Shown one piece after another: positions 7,314 to 15,617 of a stretch of 64,000 nucleotides of DNA. How positions within the stretch are numbered: the stretch's first letter is position 1; every line of letters starts with the position of its first letter. The translations under genes and the position numbers were made by a program. The stretch is from an uncultured Desulfobacter sp. (GTDB lineage Bacteria > Desulfobacterota > Desulfobacteria > Desulfobacterales > Desulfobacteraceae), in contig NZ_OY761440.1 in the NCBI RefSeq assembly GCF_963664415.1, positions 558,001 through 622,000 of the forward strand, written 5' to 3'. The notes under the pieces were generated by a model that was not told where the DNA came from, made no database searches, and saw only the letters and a program-made list of their open reading frames with translations.

Positions 7314-9506
7314 TTAGAAATAATAAGCAATGCCTACGCCCAGCACACACCCCCTGGAAGCGCCGCCGATGATGACATCGCTGCCGTCGATGACCGATGT
7401 GCCCAGATTGTGTCCATACAGGTCATATATTTCATCCAGAAGATTGTCTGCCCAAAGGTAAACTTCCAGATGCTCGCTCATGATGCCCAGGCGCAAATCC
7501 AGCTTGTTGTAGGCATCGAACTCGAAACTGTTGGCCGCGTCGCCCTTTCTTTCACCCACATACCGGTTGGTGACGGATGTATAGAACGAAGGCGACATTA
7601 TTCCCCAGAAGGGCGGCAAGGCAAGGGTGTAAAAAATGGAAGCCGTTGCATTCCAATTGGGCGCGCAAGGTACATCGTTTCCCTCCCTGACATCCACGGA
7701 GGTTGCGGGAACGCCCGTGATCCGGGCATCCGTATAACCGCCGCCCAGTGTGACGGCAAACCCGTTTCCCGGTTTCCAGAACCCTTCGAGTTCTATCCCT
7801 TTGGTTTCGGTATCGTTGTTGTCGACCATGTTGGACATAGTGGTCAGATCAAGATAGGTTACATGGTCATCCTTGATGTCATTGAAAAACAGTGCCAGAT
7901 TGACGCCGGCTTTTTTATTTGCTGTTTCCAGCTTCATGCCCAGTTCATAACTGTTTATCTTTGCTGCATCTACGACCAGATCATCATGCTCCCCGGTATA
8001 TATGTAACCTGTTGCAAAATCCTGGTAAGCTTGTGCCTTATACCCCCTGGCATAGGTAAAATAGGTATTTGCATTGTCAGTGACGGCATAGCTGACAGAG
8101 GCACGGCCAGTGATAAAAGAGGAATCCCTCTCGTCTGAATCAGAGGCCGGGCCGTAATAGGCAGCGTAAGGATTGGTGTCTGCCGGTGTCCAGTCGGATT
8201 CGTATTCCTTTTTGTCCCAGGTATAGCGAAGACCACCGGTCAGTTTGAGCCGGCTGGTCACAGGATAGGTGATTTCGCCGAAGATCGCGTAATCCGTGGT
8301 TTTAAAGTTGGAGTCAATGATTCCATTCATTGCCATGTAATTTATAGCATGCTCATTGTCATAGCTGTGGGTCAGGTCCCTGTCGGAGTGGTAAACATTG
8401 ACCCCGGTCACCCAGAAAACCTCATCTTTCGGCCTGGAGGACACACGAAGTTCCTGATAAAAGGTGCTTGCGCTCTGTTCCCGCAAGGTCTTGTCACCTT
8501 CGGTAACATCCATTCCCAGAAGGGCATTGGCAAGGAATTTGTCATACAGGAGACGATCTTCGGTACTGTCCATTTGGGTATAACCTGTCACCGAGGTGAA
8601 TATCATATTGCTCAATTCGTGAGTGACATTCAATGTGGCCCGCTGACTGTCCCTGTTTGCTTCAAGGCTGCCCTCCGGCATGTCAATTATCTGCTCATCG
8701 TCATAAGGTGCAAGCAGCATTGCCTCGGTCCTGTCATTTTTTTCTTCATATCCCAGTGTCAAGGTCGCCTCGGTTTTGTCCGTGGGTTCCCAAAGCAAGA
8801 CACCTCTCACAGCGGCGTCCCTGGGCTCGCTGATCGGTTCTCCTGTGCTGTAATATTCGACCTGATTGTCGTAACCCGCGTATTTAGCGGCAAGACGTAC
8901 GCTCAGCGTTTCGGTCATTGGGCCGCTTGCCGCCGCCTCCAGGTCAAAGCTGTTTTCCGTTCCGTATTCACCTTTGATATAACCTTGTGCATGCCTGGTC
9001 GGCTTTTTGGTAATGATGTTGACGGCACCGGCCTCGCTGTTTCTCCCCATCAGGGTCCCCTGGGGCCCTTTCATGACCTCTACACGTTCTATATCCATGA
9101 CAGACATGGTTGCCATGCCCAGGGACTGGGGGACCCCGTCCAGATTGATCAACACCGAGGTGTCATCCTGGCCGATCTGATAAAGCGAGCCAACACCTCT
9201 GATACGAATGATATCCGTGTTCAAGGCGCCGTAAGTGACAATCTCAACGCCCGGTGTCTGCCTGAGCGCATCCTCGAAACTTTTCAACCGTCTGTTTTCC
9301 AGTTCAGTGCCGCCGATCACCGTCAGACTGAAAGGCACGTCCTTTGCGGACTCCTCAGCTTTTCTCGCCGTAACGGTTATGGTTTCCAGTGATTCGGTCT
9401 TCTGTGTTTCATCTTTTTGGGATTCACAGAACGCTTCCGGGACAAGCAGCATTGCCAATGCAAGGATCATTATAATATGCAATCCCTTATGTAGAGATTT
9501 TTTCAT
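7314..9506 (-). CDS. TonB-dependent outer-membrane receptor B
   Basis: 730 residues and a close paralogue of receptor A along its full length. Signal peptide about 1-27 (VPEAFC), TonB-box-like ETITVTA at 41-47, plug with IERVEVMKGPQGTLMGRNS, barrel ending GIAYYF. Differences from receptor A are concentrated in the barrel, including surface-loop-like stretches such as the region around EGDKTLREQSAS, as expected if the two bind related but different ligands. CCTCTCC on the plus strand (GGAGAGG when read in gene direction) gives the ribosome site. Divergent from AraC B and followed by methyltransferase B, it repeats the complete locus A arrangement about 4.5 kb downstream. Confidence 0.93.
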   Translation of the reverse strand: MKKSLHKGLHIIMILALAMLLVPEAFCESQKDETQKTESLETITVTARKAEESAKDVPFSLTVIGGTELENRRLKSFEDALRQTPGVEIVTYGALNTDIIRIRGVGSLYQIGQDDTSVLINLDGVPQSLGMATMSVMDIERVEVMKGPQGTLMGRNSEAGAVNIITKKPTRHAQGYIKGEYGTENSFDLEAAASGPMTETLSVRLAAKYAGYDNQVEYYSTGEPISEPRDAAVRGVLLWEPTDKTEATLTLGYEEKNDRTEAMLLAPYDDEQIIDMPEGSLEANRDSQRATLNVTHELSNMIFTSVTGYTQMDSTEDRLLYDKFLANALLGMDVTEGDKTLREQSASTFYQELRVSSRPKDEVFWVTGVNVYHSDRDLTHSYDNEHAINYMAMNGIIDSNFKTTDYAIFGEITYPVTSRLKLTGGLRYTWDKKEYESDWTPADTNPYAAYYGPASDSDERDSSFITGRASVSYAVTDNANTYFTYARGYKAQAYQDFATGYIYTGEHDDLVVDAAKINSYELGMKLETANKKAGVNLALFFNDIKDDHVTYLDLTTMSNMVDNNDTETKGIELEGFWKPGNGFAVTLGGGYTDARITGVPATSVDVREGNDVPCAPNWNATASIFYTLALPPFWGIMSPSFYTSVTNRYVGERKGDAANSFEFDAYNKLDLRLGIMSEHLEVYLWADNLLDEIYDLYGHNLGTSVIDGSDVIIGGASRGCVLGVGIAYYF

Positions 9507-9605
9507 TCGTTCCTCTCCTGATGTTAATATTTTTTTGACACGCCTAATAAATACTGCTAATTAAAATTCTATTAGCATTAACTACCACAACCGGTGTGAA
9601 GGTGC

Positions 9606-9638
9606 TTGCGTTTGATCCATTATTTTTTGCGTTTGATC
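9606..9638. promoter_or_regulatory. Paired direct repeats, likely AraC operator (locus B)
   Basis: TTGCGTTTGATCCATTATTT is followed, exactly 21 bp from the first GCG (9608) to the second (9629), by a second TTGCGTTTGATCCATTTT. This is the same arrangement as at locus A although surrounding bases have changed, which points to selection on the repeats. Likely bound by AraC B and possibly AraC A. Confidence 0.7.
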
Positions 9639-9662
9639 CATTTTGCAGTGTAGTGGTTTTGT

Positions 9663-10694
9663 ATGATGTCAATTTATATTTATATGCAGGAGATAACAGA
9701 CGGTTCCTTTTGCTGGGAACATGGGCAACTTCAGTCTCTTAAAGTCAGTCCCAGGTACGGCCTGGGCAACCTGGCCGAGGTAAGATCCTTTAAAAACGGG
9801 GTCTCCATAGTATTTCAGGATTTTTCCATATTTGGGGACAAAAAAATCCGGTTAACAAATGAAGAAGATAAAAGACCCCCTCTGATAGGATTTACCACCT
9901 GTCTTTCAGGCGTCAGGCATATTTTTTATGACAGCCCCAGGATTCCCATGGGAGACGGGCTTTCTGCCATAGAGTTTGACGGGCACAAAGAATCCGCTCT
10001 TTTCATGGAAGTGACGCCCAACACACCCATCCGGATACTGACGGTATGTGTCGATACGGTTGCATTTGAAGCGTTAACAGGAAAGCGCAGCAAAGACCTG
10101 GTGGAATCCTTGGACCTTCTTGACAGAAAGACAGATAAGCAAAGCAACCCCAAACAAGCCCAATACATTGATTTTTCACAAAGAACTTGCGCATATCAGG
10201 CGTTTACCTCGTTTAGGAATAATCCGGATGACACCCTGTTTCTGGAGGCCAAGGCACTGGAACTGGTTGCGTTGCAACTCAATCAGCTGGCGCTTTTAAC
10301 AGGCAAAGCACCCCGGCCCCGGGCGGGTGATCATCATATGGAGAAGATTATCCATGCCGGTGAAATTTTAAAACAAGAGATGGCTGAGCCGCCCGGCGCC
10401 CGCGACCTTGCTTATAGGGTGGGCCTTAACCACAACCAGCTGGTTCACGGATTCAGGGAAGTGTTTGGCACCGGTCCATTCGAATACCTGCGTGCCATCC
10501 GCCTTCAAAAAGCACGAACCCTGATTGCCGGCCATGAATGCAATGTAACACAGGCGGCTGCCGGCGTAGGCTACTCAAGTCTCAGTCATTTCAGCAAAGC
10601 CTTTAAGGAAACCTTTGGTATAAATCCCAAGGCATTTGCAAAGAAAGGCAAGGGTGCCCGAAGAAACTTCCCGGATCTGCTCACGGAGGAATAA
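9663..10694 (+). CDS. AraC-family transcriptional regulator B
   Basis: 343 residues and a close paralogue of regulator A (shared GDGLSAIEF, FMEVTPNTPIRILTVCVD, SQRTCAYQAF). The C-terminal AraC DNA-binding domain is intact (LAYRVGLNHNQLVHGFREVFG; NVTQAAAGVGYSSLSHFSKAFK) with a slightly longer tail than A. The recognition helices of A and B are nearly the same, so cross-regulation between the two loci is likely. The N-terminal start is uncertain: the first ATG has a poor ribosome site and an ATG at 9684 (MQEITDG) is an alternative. It is transcribed divergently from receptor B. Confidence 0.9.
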   Translation: MMSIYIYMQEITDGSFCWEHGQLQSLKVSPRYGLGNLAEVRSFKNGVSIVFQDFSIFGDKKIRLTNEEDKRPPLIGFTTCLSGVRHIFYDSPRIPMGDGLSAIEFDGHKESALFMEVTPNTPIRILTVCVDTVAFEALTGKRSKDLVESLDLLDRKTDKQSNPKQAQYIDFSQRTCAYQAFTSFRNNPDDTLFLEAKALELVALQLNQLALLTGKAPRPRAGDHHMEKIIHAGEILKQEMAEPPGARDLAYRVGLNHNQLVHGFREVFGTGPFEYLRAIRLQKARTLIAGHECNVTQAAAGVGYSSLSHFSKAFKETFGINPKAFAKKGKGARRNFPDLLTEE

Positions 10695-10716
10695 CCCGGT
10701 GAAGGAAAGCCAATGG

Positions 10717-10776
10717 GGGATCTGAAAAAAACCCGAGCCAAAATTGCTGCAGCCATTCAGATCCCTTTTGTTCTTT
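10717..10776 (+). terminator. Rho-independent terminator after AraC B
   Basis: GGGATCTGAA (10717-10726) pairs with TTCAGATCCC (10756-10765), followed by TTTTGTTCTTT. It lies in the gap between the convergent AraC B and hydrolase genes. Confidence 0.75.
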
Positions 10777-11758
10777 AAGGCTTTTTCAAGTAACGGGTTT
10801 TAAGGTTATATCCGACGATAAAGCGGCCGCCTGATCTTTTGGGCAGCGTTTTTAACAGTGCCTCGGCAATTTTTTCGGCATCATTCCCGCCGGCGGACAA
10901 TTTGGTTGCCTGTTTATCGAAAAAGGAGAGGTATGATTTCATCTCTTCAAGGTCCTTTTTTTTCGACAGCGGTCCATGCCCCGGAATAATGTGATCCACA
11001 TCCATCGCATGAATCGTATCAAGTGTCTGTGCCCAGCCAGGCAGATCTCCTTCGCCAAGGTAGGGATGAAAATCGGTAAACAGGATATCTCCGGCAAAAA
11101 GGACCTTTTGTTCCTGAACGGCAACGACAATCGAACCTGCCGTATGGGATGCAACATCGTTATAAATCAATTTCACCGTAACGTCCCCAAGGTCAATGAC
11201 CATTTCACTTTCAAATGAGACATAAGGCACTTTAACCTTTGTACCGGCCCAAAAATCCTCCGGCAGGCCGAACATCGTCGGATTTTTAAGCATGTTGTCT
11301 TTGTTTTTGATAATGGACTCCCGACACCTGGCATGTCCAATCACCGTTGCCCCGATGTCGGTGAAAACACAATTTCCCAGCGCATGATCCAGGTGATAAT
11401 GCGTATTGACCACATACCTGATGGGTTTATCGGTAATGGTACGAATATCCGCTAAAAACTGCTCTGCTTCCCGGGCTGATGTCAGTGTGTCAACGACCAG
11501 CACAGCGTCTTTCCCGACTACAATTCCGGCATTTGCTGAAAATGCATGCCCCGGTGTTCCTTCAGGGATACCTACATAGGAATAGACGGAATCGCTGATT
11601 TTTTTTAGCGCCGCGCCCGTTTGGCCCATTGCAGGTTGAGTTGAGTCTTTTTCAATAGCAGCCGCTGACGCACTGGGTTGAATCAGTGAATTAAACAGCA
11701 GGTACGCAGGTCCTCCAATGGTTGCCAATTTCAAAACCTGTCGTCTATCCATTTCCAT
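10775..11758 (-). CDS. Exported metallo-beta-lactamase-fold hydrolase
   Basis: 327 residues from the ATG placed behind AGGAGG; longer in-frame starts lack such a site. The N-terminus MEMDRRQVLKLATIGG is a twin-arginine-type signal followed by a hydrophobic stretch and ASAAA. The mature part has the MBL zinc motif THYHLDHALGN, then later SHTAGSIVVAV, LFAGDILFTDFHP and IIPGHGPLS, which supply the remaining His and Asp ligands. MBL-fold enzymes of this branch hydrolyse esters, lactams, thioesters or similar bonds; the substrate is not evident. It stands alone between AraC B and the HipBA pair. A twin-arginine signal implies export of a folded, metal-loaded enzyme to the periplasm. Confidence 0.87.
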   Translation of the reverse strand: MEMDRRQVLKLATIGGPAYLLFNSLIQPSASAAAIEKDSTQPAMGQTGAALKKISDSVYSYVGIPEGTPGHAFSANAGIVVGKDAVLVVDTLTSAREAEQFLADIRTITDKPIRYVVNTHYHLDHALGNCVFTDIGATVIGHARCRESIIKNKDNMLKNPTMFGLPEDFWAGTKVKVPYVSFESEMVIDLGDVTVKLIYNDVASHTAGSIVVAVQEQKVLFAGDILFTDFHPYLGEGDLPGWAQTLDTIHAMDVDHIIPGHGPLSKKKDLEEMKSYLSFFDKQATKLSAGGNDAEKIAEALLKTLPKRSGGRFIVGYNLKTRYLKKP

Positions 11759-12017
11759 TCTCTGTTTTCCTCCTGACATTTCTTTCATTGAACGCATCAC
11801 TTTAGAATCGAATTCTTTTGACCGGACACAAACTATTTTCTAAGCACCTATCATGTGGTTCGAATGTAGTCAAATGATACTTTGGAGTGAACAGGATGTT
11901 TCTTAAAACCGGGGCTTTTATCCATGAAAGTGCCCCCCCTAAGGCAGAGTATGATGGGTATGGGTTTAGGGTCGCCAAACTAACCAATTGAGATATTAGG
12001 ATTTGACGATATTTCGC

Positions 12018-13286
12018 TTAAAGCCTAAGAATGTGCTGAAAAATCCTTGAAACCCGGGTAATATCTTTAGATTGAACGCCACATTGCTTGAAATGTGGCT
12101 CCCAGTCCGCAAATATTTCAGTGATGTCCGTTAAAATATTTTGGGCGCTGGATGGGGTTAAACCAAAAGCAGCAACATTGCTTAACGCGTTTTTCAGGGT
12201 TGCAGCCCTGCCCTGTGTGCCGACGCCCAAGGCTAAATTGTATGCGTTATGCGCAAACCGGCAAGGCACGATGTCATAAGCAGGCGTAAGTACTATATGA
12301 TCACGCTGAACAAAAAAAGCATGGTTCTTGGGATGATCATCCGTATTTGCACAACAGATATTCACGGCCATCCGTCTAAATATCTGCTCCCCCATATTCA
12401 CGGCGCCATAACGCCGGGCAGAATCAGCCATGGTTTGATAACTGCCCCAATCCTGGTCTTCCATCCAGTCATTTAAAGTAAAACCGGAAATAATATGCAA
12501 CGGCTCCCCATCGCTGGATTTATCGAACCGTTTAACCAGTAGGATGTTTATGTCTTCATGCTTAACAATCTTTGTTTGAGCTACATTCACACCGCATTTG
12601 GCAGCCAGTGTCATGCAGGCATGTTCGATCACTGCTTCATCCCAAGAATCCCCGCGTTTTGGGAATTTGGCAATCCATTCAATTCCATCATAAACGACAA
12701 GGGCTTTGGGCCGGGCACCACCAGCCGGACTCAAACTGGGAATAAATATCTGAAATAGATCGTCGACGGGTAGTGAATCTTTTATAAAATCCACCTCTTC
12801 ATCGGATATCTTGTCCACCATCCGGACATAATCCCCAATGATTTTCAAATTATCTTTTTGATCCAAGAGTCTGGTATTCTGTGGTGGCATAATGCCCGGA
12901 GCCGGGCCTGATACCGGGTCCGGACCAAAGGCTAAAGCCCCTATTCTATGATGTGGACCTAAAGCAATTAATGCATGAAAATCAGTTAAAGTATCCGGAT
13001 CACCGCCAAGAACCAGAGATAAAACAATTCTACCCCACCGGTCCGGTGCAGCATCTTTAAACGCATTAAACAATGCCTGGCGGGGACTCGTGTTAAATTC
13101 CCCTTCTATTAAAGGAATCCGAACCGGATCAATCGGTATGGCGTCAGGCCTTAGCAAATACCGGTTGCCATACCGGAATTGGCTTGTGTTTTCCTGTGGA
13201 AAAAACTTCAATATTCCGGCAGGCACATACCCTTGTTTAGCAAGATAAATATAAACTATTGTCTGCTGTTCAGAAGTCATATTCAT
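12018..13286 (-). CDS. hipA: HipA-family serine/threonine kinase toxin
   Basis: 422 residues from the ATG at 13286, which has AGGGAAG eight bases upstream. N-terminal HipA domain, then the kinase-like core with a substrate loop (SLSPAGGARPKAL), ATP-site segments, the catalytic motif NICCANTDDHPKNHAFF and the metal-binding LTPAYDIVP. HipA of E. coli phosphorylates glutamyl-tRNA synthetase and causes persistence; other members target different proteins. The gene overlaps the 3' end of the upstream HTH antitoxin gene, the normal operon layout. All key kinase residues appear present, so the toxin is probably active. Confidence 0.9.
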   Translation of the reverse strand: MNMTSEQQTIVYIYLAKQGYVPAGILKFFPQENTSQFRYGNRYLLRPDAIPIDPVRIPLIEGEFNTSPRQALFNAFKDAAPDRWGRIVLSLVLGGDPDTLTDFHALIALGPHHRIGALAFGPDPVSGPAPGIMPPQNTRLLDQKDNLKIIGDYVRMVDKISDEEVDFIKDSLPVDDLFQIFIPSLSPAGGARPKALVVYDGIEWIAKFPKRGDSWDEAVIEHACMTLAAKCGVNVAQTKIVKHEDINILLVKRFDKSSDGEPLHIISGFTLNDWMEDQDWGSYQTMADSARRYGAVNMGEQIFRRMAVNICCANTDDHPKNHAFFVQRDHIVLTPAYDIVPCRFAHNAYNLALGVGTQGRAATLKNALSNVAAFGLTPSSAQNILTDITEIFADWEPHFKQCGVQSKDITRVSRIFQHILRL

Positions 13287-13614
13287 CGTCAAGCTTCCCT
13301 GTGCGAACCCTTCTCTTCATGTTTGCGCGGGATAAAGACAAGCCTAATTTGTCATTTTCAGGTTTGGCAAGGATCTGTAAATCCTGATCCAGTTGTAATG
13401 CCCATAACGTATGGGCTATCAATCCAAAGGATACGCCAGGGTCCCCGTTTTCGATTCTTCGAATTGTATTTCGATCCACGCCGATTAAATCTGCCAGATG
13501 CTGTTGTGTAAAAGCTCTATTTACCCGGGCAAGTTTTATGTTTCTGCCGACATAACCCAGGGCATCTTTTACTTTGGCGGGCAACATCAATTTATTTTTA
13601 CTTTGCTTGCTCAT
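13270..13614 (-). CDS. hipB: HipB-like XRE-family antitoxin
   Basis: 114 residues with a central Cro/CI-type helix-turn-helix (FTQQHLADLIGVDRNTIRRIENGDPGVSFG). It lies directly upstream of and overlaps the HipA-type gene. HipB proteins bind and silence HipA and repress their own operon at inverted repeats. An inverted repeat with TGCTTCAT/ATGAAGCA arms starts at its first codon. The C-terminal tail (RVRTGKLDDEYDF) is acidic. Confidence 0.88.
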   Translation of the reverse strand: MSKQSKNKLMLPAKVKDALGYVGRNIKLARVNRAFTQQHLADLIGVDRNTIRRIENGDPGVSFGLIAHTLWALQLDQDLQILAKPENDKLGLSLSRANMKRRVRTGKLDDEYDF

Positions 13615-13662
13615 GCTTCATATTAGCATCATTAAAATACTTAATGCAAGCTTTATGAAGCA
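13614..13662. promoter_or_regulatory. Inverted repeat upstream of hipB, likely autoregulatory operator
   Basis: TGCTTCAT (13614-13621) and ATGAAGCA (13655-13662) are perfect inverted arms flanking an AT-rich spacer that could hold the promoter. ATTAGCA occurs in both halves. The position is right for HipB binding. Confidence 0.6.
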
Positions 13663-13768
13663 TTAGCACCACCGGTGTAAATATTCAAGAAGGACCTTCT
13701 CCATTTCGGAACAATTCCCACGGACCATATTCGCTGTCGTCTAAAAGGGGATATCCTAACCTCAGGAT

Positions 13769-15100
13769 TTATTTACCCGGGAGTATCCACAGGCCGCTGA
13801 CCTGAGCTTTGTCATTAAAAACAAATTTCATTTCAGGTGCAGCCTTTTCAAATTCCAGGGCCACATAAACAATATTATATCCTTGCTCCTGCGCATTTCG
13901 GGTCTTTAGGATTTGCTTGAACGGGCCGGCCTGGCTGACCAGGGAATCCCAGGTTTGTTTCAGCTTTTCCCGGTCCATTGCCCGGGCCATGGGTGCATCA
14001 AAACGGCACACCACCATGTCGTGCTCTCCTGCAGCCATATGCGCAACAAGCTTTTGGGCAAACCCGGGCAGATCGGAAACAGGCGTATTGCCTGCAATAC
14101 CTAATCCCACTGTAAATACGGACAGGGAAAGCAGTAGAAAAAACGCGCCAAGTGCTATAGTGCGGCGGGTAGATGTTTTCTTAAATTCAGCAATCATTTG
14201 GATTCTCCTTTTAATATCTGATTTTGATTCGGCAATGCAGGCAACCCCCGGCATAGCCTTTGAAGCGGGACAGGCCAAGGAAATCAGAACCTGTCCGTAA
14301 CCTTTACGTTCCTGACGTGTCATGCCGGATAGAGCCAGCGCATCACATGCCCTTTCCCTGTCCTTTCCCATGAGATGAACCATGACCCAGACCAGGGGAT
14401 TGAACCAGTGAAGAGCCAATACGAAGGCTCCCAGATACCGCAGAAAAATGTCCTGTTGTTTGATATGCCCCAGTTCATGGCTGAATACAGCATCCAGATC
14501 AGAGGTTTTCAGGCAATGAACCATGCCCTTGGGCAGAAGTATCCTTGGCCGGAGCCAGCCAAAAAGGACCGGGCCTTTTACCTCACCAGTTTCCACCACT
14601 ACCAGGGGTATCCGCACTTTCATGCGGGCCTTGCACTGTTCCAGAAGTTCCAAAGGACTTTCACAAACCAGTTGGCGGTTTTGCCGGACCGTTTTCAAGA
14701 AGATAACAGACCGGCACACCATAATCCCGGCCATGGCTGCGGCCCCCGCACCCCAGATGAATGCGGATGCCGGAATTAAAAAACTGCCGCCCTGCCCCGG
14801 GAACGAACCCGGACCTGCTGCCTGCCCGGGGAACCAGCCGGTTATAAAATCCGTTACGGTTCCGGACCGGACCAGTACAGTATGGATGTGTAAAGGATCA
14901 GGGACCAGTTCCGGAATAAACTGATTCACTGCAATTGAGGTCAGTGACCAGGGCAAAATTAACCTGGCCATGGGAATCAACCAAAGCCCGTACTGCCATC
15001 GGGGAGGCAGAGAAACCCATTGGCGAATGATCAAAACAAGAACAATGGCCGGAACGGCCTGGATCGAACTGGCCACCAAATTGGCAAAAAGGCTGACCAT
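13769..15100 (-). CDS. BlaR1/MecR1-type M56 membrane metallopeptidase with C-terminal DUF3887-like domain
   Basis: 443 residues. Several N-terminal membrane helices are followed by the cytoplasmic M56 peptidase motif SHELGHIKQQD, further helices (ALHWFNPLVWVMVHLMGKDRERACD) and another helix near 315-335. Instead of a penicillin-binding sensor domain the C-terminal ~110 residues (LVAHMAAGEHDMVVCRFDAP to the end) resemble the DUF3887 extracytoplasmic module. Proteins of this family sense an envelope signal and cleave the BlaI repressor. The start codon overlaps the stop of the upstream BlaI gene (TAATG), so the pair is translationally coupled. The signal is unlikely to be a beta-lactam given the missing sensor domain. 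Confidence 0.88.
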   Translation of the reverse strand: MVSLFANLVASSIQAVPAIVLVLIIRQWVSLPPRWQYGLWLIPMARLILPWSLTSIAVNQFIPELVPDPLHIHTVLVRSGTVTDFITGWFPGQAAGPGSFPGQGGSFLIPASAFIWGAGAAAMAGIMVCRSVIFLKTVRQNRQLVCESPLELLEQCKARMKVRIPLVVVETGEVKGPVLFGWLRPRILLPKGMVHCLKTSDLDAVFSHELGHIKQQDIFLRYLGAFVLALHWFNPLVWVMVHLMGKDRERACDALALSGMTRQERKGYGQVLISLACPASKAMPGVACIAESKSDIKRRIQMIAEFKKTSTRRTIALGAFFLLLSLSVFTVGLGIAGNTPVSDLPGFAQKLVAHMAAGEHDMVVCRFDAPMARAMDREKLKQTWDSLVSQAGPFKQILKTRNAQEQGYNIVYVALEFEKAAPEMKFVFNDKAQVSGLWILPGK

Positions 15101-15495
15101 TATTCCCTCTTTTCTTTGGCCCCGGCTTCTGCGAGGTCCAGAATCCGGCGCAGTTCCCGGATCTCTTCCAAGGAGAGTTCCTGGTTTTCCACCATACCGG
15201 CCACCATGGGGGTAAAAGCGCCTTTGAAAAATCGTTTTAAAAAGCTCTGCCGCTCTTTTTTGATGATTTTTGTCCTGGATACCAGGGGGAAATAGAGGTA
15301 GGACCGGCCCTGTTTTTCAAATCCCACCACCTCTTTTTTTACCAGCCGGTTAATCAGGGTTTTAATGGTATTGGGCTTCCAGTCGGTCCGGGACGCTAAG
15401 GCTGAAACAATGTCGTTTGCACCAGCCGGATGGTTCTCCCACAAGGTTTCGAGAACCAGCCACTCTGCGTCTGATACTTTTGGATGGTCCGGCAT
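15100..15495 (-). CDS. BlaI/MecI/CopY-family repressor
   Basis: 131 residues with the winged-helix of the BlaI family (ISDAEWLVLETLWENHP-like start, then WKPNTIKTLINRLVKKEVVGF and YLYFPLVS). It is coupled to the BlaR1-like protease and preceded by two operators of the family type. In this family, cleavage of the repressor by the paired protease derepresses the operon. Target genes outside the pair are not visible; TBDR C is transcribed toward this operator region and ends 65 bp from it. Confidence 0.9.
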   Translation of the reverse strand: MPDHPKVSDAEWLVLETLWENHPAGANDIVSALASRTDWKPNTIKTLINRLVKKEVVGFEKQGRSYLYFPLVSRTKIIKKERQSFLKRFFKGAFTPMVAGMVENQELSLEEIRELRRILDLAEAGAKEKRE

Positions 15496-15517
15496 TATCT
15501 TTCTCCTATCTTGTGAT

Positions 15518-15553
15518 TACAATTGTAGTTGCCAATTAAATATTACAACTGTA
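15518..15553. promoter_or_regulatory. Two BlaI-type operators
   Basis: TACAATTGTA (15518-15527) and TACAACTGTA (15544-15553) are dyads of the TACA-N2-TGTA form bound by BlaI/MecI repressors, centred 26 bp apart and just upstream of the BlaI gene. Confidence 0.8.
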
Positions 15554-15617
15554 ATTATTAATCAAGAAAAAAGATGAGGAAAATACCGGGCACGAGATAG
15601 GGAAGCCCGTAGGAATT

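Larger units (their letters stand above)
1912..10694. repeat. Tandem duplication of a methyltransferase-TBDR-AraC cassette (~4.5 kb unit)
   Basis: The order methyltransferase(-), TBDR(-), AraC(+) occurs twice in direct orientation. Corresponding gene ends are offset by about 4,520 bp (1912/6438, 2792/7314, 4981/9506). Divergent promoters also match, including a TTTGACACG(A/C)CTAATAAATA block and the GCGTTTGAT repeats. Sequence has diverged, so the duplication is not recent. Confidence 0.85.

Noticed and set aside
11802..11987. 61-codon minus-strand frame upstream of the MBL-fold gene
   Set aside because: No family match and it lies in the probable promoter region of the hydrolase gene.
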